From contig CYKH01002064.1 in the NCBI GenBank assembly GCA_001460835.1, forward strand, positions 12,979 to 45,657: a stretch of DNA of 32,679 nucleotides. The letters run 5' to 3'. Under the pieces are notes generated by a model. The model did not search any database, was not told the origin of the DNA, and saw only the letters and a list, made by a program, of their open reading frames with translations. Every line of letters begins with the position of its first letter. Within the stretch, counting starts at the first letter, position 1. Origin of the DNA: Bodo saltans. Lineage: Eukaryota; Euglenozoa; Kinetoplastea; Eubodonida; Bodonidae. Below, piece by piece: positions 26,601 through 30,861 of the stretch. Position numbers and translations under genes: made by a program.

Positions 26601-27047
26601 TCGATCACAAGCTCCCTGCACCATCGGCGAACCCACGCACTCCACGCACATCAAGCTCGTAGAAGGGCACAGGAAGAACGGCGCGGTCGTCAAGCTCTTC
26701 AACCCCCAATGGATATGCGGGCAGTCGATGCTGAGCATCATCAGCAAGTGATGGAGTTGCTAGTTGCATCGGTCAAGATGAATGACGATCTCGCTGCAGA
26801 GCCACATGGGCTCGGTGGTACGACAACGCCGCCCCCCAGGCGACAACACGAAGGAGACGTGGCATCACCACCAGGCAAGTTGGAACCCATGTTTAGTCCC
26901 GAGGAGATTCAACGGCGACTCGATGAAGCTGAGTTGGAGTACGAGAGGAAGGGTGCAACAATTTTAAGCCGGCGAGAGCAAGAGAGACGCATTGCACTCA
27001 GAGCCGAAAAACTTCGATCGTTCCACCCAGCGAAGCCCTCGTACTAA
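20625..27047 (+). CDS. Gene 6: divergent CLU-like module, long acidic linker and basic helical tail, 2140 aa
   Basis: The third member of the local CLU-like set. Residues 255-315 (VVHIWKSRRSAHRFISSLRD, then LAYGGAVLTVTWLPPV) align well with gene 1 residues 178-236. Residues 512-532 (SIFHDCGVPLGWIRRVRD) match the 'GIN.r.lG.lr' block, and 569-579 (EMVARTLKNIV) is the best-preserved family-like helix of the three. Residues 717-728 (KDCLIPSMMQKY) and 813-836 (RLFLLRHLSSRLGFHF) fit the following helical segments. The HxGxDGRYY motif of gene 1 is not conserved. Residues about 1100-1710 are acidic, Pro/Ala/Glu-rich and probably disordered, with an SDDDEED cluster near 1121 and SPTAS repeats near 1171-1209. 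From about 1715 to the end the protein is helical, first globular-looking (AMIKEAIKKF style helices, Trp-rich) and then strongly Arg/Glu-rich and coiled-coil-like. Function unknown. ATG 20625 is the first ATG after the acceptor. Confidence 0.78.
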   Translation: MKPSNQRRKSSVGLPPADAPMSLKSHSTTTKDPLASSTSSGRFKQQQFPPTDSPFLPIQQEHDTKKNGSSSSSECRLLMKCIVDLLLVKRPEPFRTQQVADRTSQRKETAGDAQPPLSTSSTSTAEVTNIVHNEIQHDARLTQREVLSLFTRQSNTKGGKRDDAPSVVLASDPWPETEWKCSLTAMEIVSELFGGNGGGHQARQTMEENLSEGADKTHQPPPHRREFANLAAEHHNNGGPSDDTLSQGATFYSFDDAAVVHIWKSRRSAHRFISSLRDIAQVCHELLLPSCWSTLHTATLAYGGAVLTVTWLPPVAPSSSVYEEVPNTTDSHVDEVSHVLHQLLPAFQNSALCIAERGASVGSIYFLPTFCASLSDDSEQPQRTVPSPGSSSTVCCELRCISACFPSRLELKDTVGPTTRRLSHEGGLHRVRLADEAVLIQAVVLRLLSSPSLAPPSSLSTHDLTLVMEKGADAAPFPSLALRSAFWQSMNAGGGVKKNSFTSSSVTGFTVSSIFHDCGVPLGWIRRVRDTILSMSATSGKIAHDEITAAASKSKLLQRWYVAEVLGAEMVARTLKNIVSSACSAQFAEAPLEEKTNNGASEQAVPMLVGRRASVAAAKQNQPSSPLQRRQSTVSSVNAAAQTAAPVTANRSLDDALAQRRAHYEKKANSVLDIANQMLPILFHDEASQSFSASVKRSAGQSSSSASSAVAAVFVKDCLIPSMMQKYYHHNRSSNSSSSASTTTQANETRRREREDCERLVQWWLPLSTQGHRDDIGGYSASSVDDLMSRSINAPPINKDSAAVPSSSSIGPRLFLLRHLSSRLGFHFNVAVNRFDRLSSREMLRSSGRSAATSMTTAMDGGASLSMLEAAKSWMISRLQELSQDDYADRGSRTSVMLFFRIVAHWLLRTSSVHRAHSTKTNEVQLRSFLSEIRSAVIKHMPPGTLSDDATEKEMLRALLAATVPSTTLYQRHDTIREQRREISEEELARGYLINKWKGTMDKWHDAFSNTHKKIALEDAKRQKERDLLDVAQLSARTQAAVPSEHSGIAAPRPPPSIFAQLLSKAANSVIVANRIASEAAQARPRLLLTKQRSAAGGTATEGSRKPGAVRSVLHAVDDSSDDDEEDGIMITHRPTLAGDVRKIRIGGHHHEQQHLGHSANGVGSDDGSSSPTASPTASRSPGHRGNRSEGGEDDASADDLVAGSPTASMESAGFAESILRNIVFDTEEETIAGRQELLDARSLNDQNEQARLNFQAANNNTTPDELVESAPSSTPPLMVEFEQIVDNEVAVVKSDGPAPLGGGDDYLLNPLELPEQASSSVELKSLHIPRGEGVTQPPTPNDGMMVEPLPRQQTPRHDTYGIDQAGRDDPVQEAVPETNERVIVTDAVGPQPAAEAPHPSEVQEVTVVGGVDESLNPPPSLDSSDRLQISALAQDVHAVSLLEPHDDACDLVGEADATDAAGGEEKLLKTDNELVANEFAEPSVEPPISAEEELPSHVNDDLPKHLEPTAAADSPTHPTDANLEIALEEEEASGAPPSASITACGAPFTQDPAGEHQSLSLEDNITKSASLSLPPHNADAPTDDDATLAAPPTDEAIAAPTIANESALNASTPPSAGEVAAPPPPPQHASEEQLQPQSVEERIQHEVAAKEADEQAANHDDDMELDALFAMFAPRGQSPAVADEMAGERTASGGSQHNNPRSTKSKPNKHAIAVPISAQMIKEAIKKFKKIESDSRGRLIALEHSLHGTLLESYAWSWLQSRCQEFKMYEEMTLCTIELRFEAPHQDNSINSCSETNFVQQALSYFAEGSIAVEEVSVRNSAEGEMLEEHVAFGSVLCLFVDAWMDLCAEELHAWEDIMAANESDQRTAHGLARWRKKRLDAYYSAREADLAARHEQELREANVEMAVAKARRRAREAKGKPTTTDPLPPQSLGPEEDALERKQRKVLLAHMERRKLQETRREQALQQTSVERSNAMRQSPHDASSSVEVESITSSLHHRRTHALHAHQARRRAQEERRGRQALQPPMDMRAVDAEHHQQVMELLVASVKMNDDLAAEPHGLGGTTTPPPRRQHEGDVASPPGKLEPMFSPEEIQRRLDEAELEYERKGATILSRREQERRIALRAEKLRSFHPAKPSY

Positions 27048-27171
27048 TGCGATGAACTGTTTCTTATGCAAATTTAGCCTTTCCCTTTCTCTTTCCGTTA
27101 GCTACTTTAATGATTTTGCTTATTCCCTCTTTTACGCACGCGCACACAATTTATCAGTGTAATACTCCTAC

Positions 27172-27194
27172 TCGTTTTCGTCTCTGCTCACAAG
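27172..27194 (+). promoter_or_regulatory. Putative trans-splice acceptor for the glycosyltransferase gene
   Basis: The 160-base spacer holds three pyrimidine tracts, at 27078-27098, 27118-27133 and 27172-27188, followed by AG at 27100-27101, 27156-27157 and 27193-27194. The first would leave an out-of-frame ATG at 27110 in the leader, so the later two are preferred. The last gives a 13-base leader to ATG 27208. Confidence 0.45.
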
Positions 27195-27207
27195 ACAAGT
27201 GGTCGAA

Positions 27208-28440
27208 ATGCAAGCACGTCAACGGCCTCTCATTGCCGCTGACCCTCTCAATCCATCAACAGCGCTGGCTGTTGGTCGCATCAGTCCTGCATGTCGCATC
27301 GGACTGTTAGCCCTGCTAGTTGTCATGGGAGTGTGCCTTCTGCAACTGACGACGACGACGACGGATTCATCAAGACGCATCGTGGCACCTTCATCAGGAC
27401 AAGGAGATGTCACACAACAACTCGAGTCGCATGTCGTAGAGGCAACTAGCACACAAAGCGAGCAACAGGCCCCTTCAACACCAGGAGAGAACGCGGCAAC
27501 AATCAATGAGATCAATGTCGTGGTAGCAGAAAGCCATGGGAGCAGTAGCTGGGGTAACCCACGCATATTCGAAGTCTTTCTGTTCTACAACGAGATTGAG
27601 TTGCTGGAAATTCGCATTGGAGAACTGTTTGACGTGGTGCAGACGTTTATTCTCGTGGAGACTCTAGAGACCTTTCAAGGCGCTAGGAAGGTGAGTCACT
27701 ACGACACAATGCAGTTTCAACTTCCAGAGCACTTTCGAAAGAAGGTGTTTCACCATAAGTGCGACACGCTCCAAGGCGCCAATGCTTGGGCCCGCGAACA
27801 AAGCGCTCGGGCGTGCATGAAGTTGGCTGTCTTTGCCGCCGGTGCTCGTCTTTACGATCTTGTTCACCTGAATGATGCAGATGAGATAGCAAATCAGCCA
27901 ACCATGCGCCGGATCCAGCAGCGGGTCACAGGTGTGATGAATCGCCGGAGCGGCAGTGCGAGCATCAAACGGCGTGCTTTGGCGTCAATGTTTCCCATGG
28001 GCATCACACTGCACAACCACTACTACAACTTTAGAACGCATAACTTGAAAGATTGGCACTCTGACTTATTTCTCATTTTGAACGTTCAGCAGTTTCTTCG
28101 CAAGGCAAAGAGACTTGGTGGCATGAAATCCCGTGTCCCTGAAGGCGGCTGGCACTGCAGCTGGTGCTTTCCGACTGTGGCTCATTTCCGAGAAAAGTTC
28201 TTATCATTTTCTCACACGGAGACCGTCGATGAACGAAATTTTGCAGCTGAGAATATTTGGAATTGTACTTGTCATGGAGTCAACATTTTTCGCTACAAAG
28301 GCCCTTCGTTAATCATCGTTCAAAACCCACTGAACATGTCAATCGATGCGGTGCCTCAGTACTTGAAAGATCATATGCACGAAAAGCGATTTGCGTTTCT
28401 TCTTCCAAATGCAAGTACATGTCAGCTTCCCTTGTCTTGA
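27208..28440 (+). CDS. Family-17 glycosyltransferase (MGAT3-like), type II membrane protein, 410 aa
   Basis: Matches the GT17 family, whose best-known member is the beta-1,4-mannosyl-glycoprotein 4-beta-N-acetylglucosaminyltransferase that adds a bisecting GlcNAc to N-glycans in the Golgi. A short cytosolic tail (1-30) precedes a single membrane anchor (31-47). A low-complexity stem (48-115) includes a Thr run coded by ACG repeats. The catalytic domain begins near 118. Family hallmarks are FYNEIELLEIRI (126-137), ETFQGARK (154-161), the acidic DADEI (223-227; the family's metal/sugar-nucleotide type motif) and GGWHCSWCF (313-321). Three N-glycosylation sequons occur late (NCT, NMS, NAS). The open frame starts at a GTG (27199), which is not a eukaryotic start here; ATG 27208 is taken. 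Family assignment is strong; the exact acceptor sugar cannot be told, since protists use GT17 members on unknown substrates. Confidence 0.9.
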   Translation: MQARQRPLIAADPLNPSTALAVGRISPACRIGLLALLVVMGVCLLQLTTTTTDSSRRIVAPSSGQGDVTQQLESHVVEATSTQSEQQAPSTPGENAATINEINVVVAESHGSSSWGNPRIFEVFLFYNEIELLEIRIGELFDVVQTFILVETLETFQGARKVSHYDTMQFQLPEHFRKKVFHHKCDTLQGANAWAREQSARACMKLAVFAAGARLYDLVHLNDADEIANQPTMRRIQQRVTGVMNRRSGSASIKRRALASMFPMGITLHNHYYNFRTHNLKDWHSDLFLILNVQQFLRKAKRLGGMKSRVPEGGWHCSWCFPTVAHFREKFLSFSHTETVDERNFAAENIWNCTCHGVNIFRYKGPSLIIVQNPLNMSIDAVPQYLKDHMHEKRFAFLLPNASTCQLPLS

Positions 28441-28598
28441 TTGCATTTTTCTCCCCTCCCCCTCCGCTTTTTCCATGTTCCCTTGGTGACCCTCGGAGAG
28501 AGCCACTGAAGCGCATCCTCCCTGATCCTCCTGTTCCTGTGTTTTTTTTTCCTCTACTCGCCCCCTTTCTAGGTTTGTATTCTTTTAGCTTTCTTCGT
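28441..28598. other. Pyrimidine-rich spacer after the glycosyltransferase gene
   Basis: Dense C/T tracts (28446-28477 and 28525-28572) with no gene. With the upstream duplicate that follows, the distance from the glycosyltransferase stop to the amidohydrolase ATG is 555 bases, the longest gap in the window. Confidence 0.6.
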
Positions 28599-28874
28599 GG
28601 AAAAATAGTGGAGGTCTTCATGCCTTTTCTGTTTTTTTTTTTGAAGCGGATGATGGTATTGTCATTTTTTATTTTTGTGTTTTTTTGTTCGTGGCTATTG
28701 CAGAGTCGATCATTGGTTTCCATGAGAATGCCACAATCACAGGTTCCACGGGCGAGAACCTACATGTACTTTTTGGCTTGCATCTGCTGCTGCTGTTGCG
28801 CCTCGAGTGGCAGTAGTTACTTTGCTGCCTCTGTTATGCACTTCCCGCTGAACTTGACTTCGAACATTTCAATT
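28599..28874 (+). repeat. Direct tandem repeat, copy 1 (276 bases)
   Basis: This unit repeats immediately as 28875-29148. By eye the two differ at four substitutions, all clustered around the start codon region (28719-28765 in this copy), and in the lengths of two T homopolymers (11 versus 8 and 7 versus 8). The last 110 or so bases, coding the signal peptide, are identical. The unit contains a pyrimidine tract, the AG acceptor, the leader, the ATG and 51 codons of the amidohydrolase gene. Confidence 0.92.
28722..28874 (+). pseudogene. Duplicated 5' fragment of the amidohydrolase gene
   Basis: Codons 1-51 of the downstream gene are present here with four nearby substitutions, three of them changing residues (P5Q, W10R and N13T relative to the downstream protein). 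The acceptor-like TTGCAG at 28698-28703 and the first ATG (28722) are kept. After codon 51 the frame runs into the leader of copy 2 and continues in a non-homologous frame to a stop at 29088-29090, giving a 122-residue product if translated. No catalytic residue is included, so it is a relic unless the hydrophobic peptide or the spare acceptor has a use. Confidence 0.8.
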
Positions 28875-29148
28875 GGAAAAATAGTGGAGGTCTTCATGCC
28901 TTTTCTGTTTTTTTTGAAGCGGATGATGGTATTGTCATTTTTTATTTTTGTGTTTTTTTTGTTCGTGGCTATTGCAGAGTCGATCATTGGTTCCCATGAG
29001 AATGCCACCATCACAGGTTCCATGGGCGAGAAACTACATGTACTTTTTGGCTTGCATCTGCTGCTGCTGTTGCGCCTCGAGTGGCAGTAGTTACTTTGCT
29101 GCCTCTGTTATGCACTTCCCGCTGAACTTGACTTCGAACATTTCAATT
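28875..29148 (+). repeat. Direct tandem repeat, copy 2 (274 bases), carrying the working gene start
   Basis: Head-to-tail with copy 1, with no bases between them. This copy supplies the acceptor, leader, ATG and first 51 codons of the intact amidohydrolase. Homology ends at 29148, where this copy continues into the rest of the gene and copy 1 instead joins the start of copy 2. Confidence 0.92.
28941..28977 (+). promoter_or_regulatory. Putative trans-splice acceptor for the amidohydrolase gene
   Basis: T-rich tract from 28941 to about 28964, including an eight-T run, then CTATTGCAG with AG at 28976-28977. The first ATG after it is 28996, an 18-base leader. The same arrangement exists in copy 1 with AG at 28702-28703. 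Confidence 0.55.
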
Positions 29149-30603
29149 GCGGAGAAAATTCGGCTGAACTTGGCTGCGTACGATCAGCACGTCGCAAATG
29201 CCGCGGCCCAAAATGCACAAATTATTGTCTTTCCAGAAAGTGGTACCGGATACCTTGCGGGCGGTGACAGTGAAATCCGCTCCTGGTGCGAACCGATGCC
29301 AGCCCCTGGGTGGCGTGCAGTAGACTGCAGCAACGCGTCCACCACAACGCCACCTGCCTTCCGTCACATGCAACATGCGTACTGGGCATCTTGCGCGGCA
29401 CAGACGTATAAGATCGACATTGTTCTCAATTTCGGCTACCACCAGACCACTACCAACGAGTACTTCAACAGCGATGTTGCGTTTAACCAGTACGGCTTCC
29501 TCCTTGCGATTTACCTCAAGTCCCACATCAACGCGAGACCGTACTTGACGCAACCTGCGAAGCCTGACCCAGTTACGTTTGTGTCATCCTTCGGCGTTCA
29601 GTTCGGCATGTTCACGTGCTACGACATGTGGTTCCATGACCCAATGGATGAGGAGATTCGGTTGTTGAACGTGACGGACTTTGTGTATCCGAATGGGATG
29701 GGGAGCATGGCGCCTCTCATGACCATTGATCAAGTGCACGCGGGGTGGTCGTTAACGCACGATGTCAATTTGGTGAGCGCTGCGTTGTTTCCTACTGGGG
29801 GTGCGGGAGCATTTCATCGAGGAAATGCGCTGGGCATGAATGCGTACCAACCGTATGTGAATGCTGTGTACTCCGTGACGGTGACAGAAGTGCCAATGAT
29901 TACGAACTCTGATGGCCGCATGAAGGATCATCGATCAAAGAAGCTGGCGCAGCCTTCAAATGTTAAGACGCCAGTGCTCAGTGAGAGTCAAAGCAGCTCG
30001 AGCGGCAGTCATGCGTCGTGTTTCGGCGGTATGGCATCCTGTGATGTTTTCCAGCCTGCGCCAAACTCTACGTTTTACCTATCTGCTTCCTTTCAAGGAG
30101 CATTTGCGTTGGTAAGCTGCACTGCGACAGTCACCACGGCGTCGAACTCTTCTCATGTGTGGATGCTTGCTGCTGGCCAAGTGGACATGGTCCCACAGAG
30201 CAACGGAACACTTGACGCGAATGAAGTTGCGTTCTGCCTCATTGTCCACTGTGACGACCCTCAAGCAAATTGTGACTTGGGTGCCCCTGTGCCTGCGTAC
30301 TGGACATCAGACTTGCTCGTTACCAACGTGGCGGTGGAGGGAGAAGTGAGTGGCGGCATGAATCGTTCCAGTAAGATCACTTTTTTCCCCATGTATGCGT
30401 TTCTCAACACAACAGCTGTCAGCTCCGACACTCCGTTTCCCCAGGTGATGGCAACCACTGCGTCTGTGACTGCTGGCGTAAGCCCAGCAACATCGCAAAC
30501 GAATGATACGGTTGCGTACTTTCTTACTATCACGCCAAACGACGATGTTGTCACTGAAAATCCTGTGTACAGCGTTGGCTTGTACTTGACAGCCAAAGGC
30601 TAA
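28996..30603 (+). CDS. Secreted biotinidase/vanin-like amidohydrolase (nitrilase superfamily), 535 aa
   Basis: Belongs to the carbon-nitrogen hydrolase superfamily and looks most like the biotinidase/vanin (pantetheinase) branch, which cleaves amide bonds in biocytin or pantetheine outside the cell or in vesicles. The catalytic Glu-Lys-Cys triad is visible: E81 in VFPESG, K175 in YLKSHI and C208 in FTCYDMWFHDP. The last segment is very close to the biotinidase/vanin pattern. A C-terminal domain (about 355-535) with paired cysteines (AFCLIVHC, then ANC) fits the vanin C-terminal domain. The N-terminus is a signal peptide with a remarkable cysteine run (ACICCCCC, 19-26). There are many N-glycosylation sequons and no hydrophobic C-terminal GPI signal, so a soluble secreted or lysosomal protein is likely. 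The open frame extends upstream only from a TTG; ATG 28996 is the first after the acceptor, with M3 and M15 as alternatives. Two stop codons follow in tandem (30601-30606). Substrate is not proven. Confidence 0.9.
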   Translation: MRMPPSQVPWARNYMYFLACICCCCCASSGSSYFAASVMHFPLNLTSNISIAEKIRLNLAAYDQHVANAAAQNAQIIVFPESGTGYLAGGDSEIRSWCEPMPAPGWRAVDCSNASTTTPPAFRHMQHAYWASCAAQTYKIDIVLNFGYHQTTTNEYFNSDVAFNQYGFLLAIYLKSHINARPYLTQPAKPDPVTFVSSFGVQFGMFTCYDMWFHDPMDEEIRLLNVTDFVYPNGMGSMAPLMTIDQVHAGWSLTHDVNLVSAALFPTGGAGAFHRGNALGMNAYQPYVNAVYSVTVTEVPMITNSDGRMKDHRSKKLAQPSNVKTPVLSESQSSSSGSHASCFGGMASCDVFQPAPNSTFYLSASFQGAFALVSCTATVTTASNSSHVWMLAAGQVDMVPQSNGTLDANEVAFCLIVHCDDPQANCDLGAPVPAYWTSDLLVTNVAVEGEVSGGMNRSSKITFFPMYAFLNTTAVSSDTPFPQVMATTASVTAGVSPATSQTNDTVAYFLTITPNDDVVTENPVYSVGLYLTAKG

Positions 30604-30818
30604 TAAAGATGGGGGTGGAGCGAGCGTGAAGTGCTCTTGTACTCAAAAAACGGTCGATAAAATGTGTTTCTTAGGCTTTCGCCTGAATGGAAACGTCGTT
30701 AACTGACACGTATCTTACGCGAGTGCTTTTTTTGTCATTTCCAATATCAAAAGTACCGACTGCATGATTTCCTCAAAAGACTATTTATTGTCCGCTCAAT
30801 GTTTTACAATGTTACGAT
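30604..30818. other. Spacer between amidohydrolase and helicase genes
   Basis: Presumed 3' untranslated region and spacer, A/T-rich with a T-run near 30727-30733. No coding sequence or RNA gene is recognised. Confidence 0.6.
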
Positions 30819-30852
30819 TTGACTTTCCATTTTTCTTGTCAACATTGTGAAG
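30819..30852 (+). promoter_or_regulatory. Putative trans-splice acceptor for the helicase gene
   Basis: Pyrimidine-rich tract at 30823-30840 (interrupted by A and G) with the first AG at 30851-30852. ATG 30862 is the first after it, with a nine-base leader. ATGs at about 30800 and 30810 lie upstream and would be removed. Confidence 0.5.
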
Positions 30853-30861
30853 TGGCAAACA

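Noticed and set aside
27199-27207. Three-codon upstream extension of the glycosyltransferase
   Set aside because: Begins with GTG; the first ATG in frame (27208) follows the acceptor with a normal short leader.
28948-28995. Upstream extension of the amidohydrolase
   Set aside because: Begins with TTG inside the T-rich tract and crosses the acceptor AG at 28977, so it would not be in the mature mRNA.
28257-29090. 277-codon plus-strand open frame over the end of the glycosyltransferase gene and the duplicated region
   Set aside because: It is a composite of an out-of-frame shadow of the transferase, translated pyrimidine tracts (Phe/Pro/Leu runs) and the duplicated 5' fragment. Only the fragment from 28722 has a real origin.
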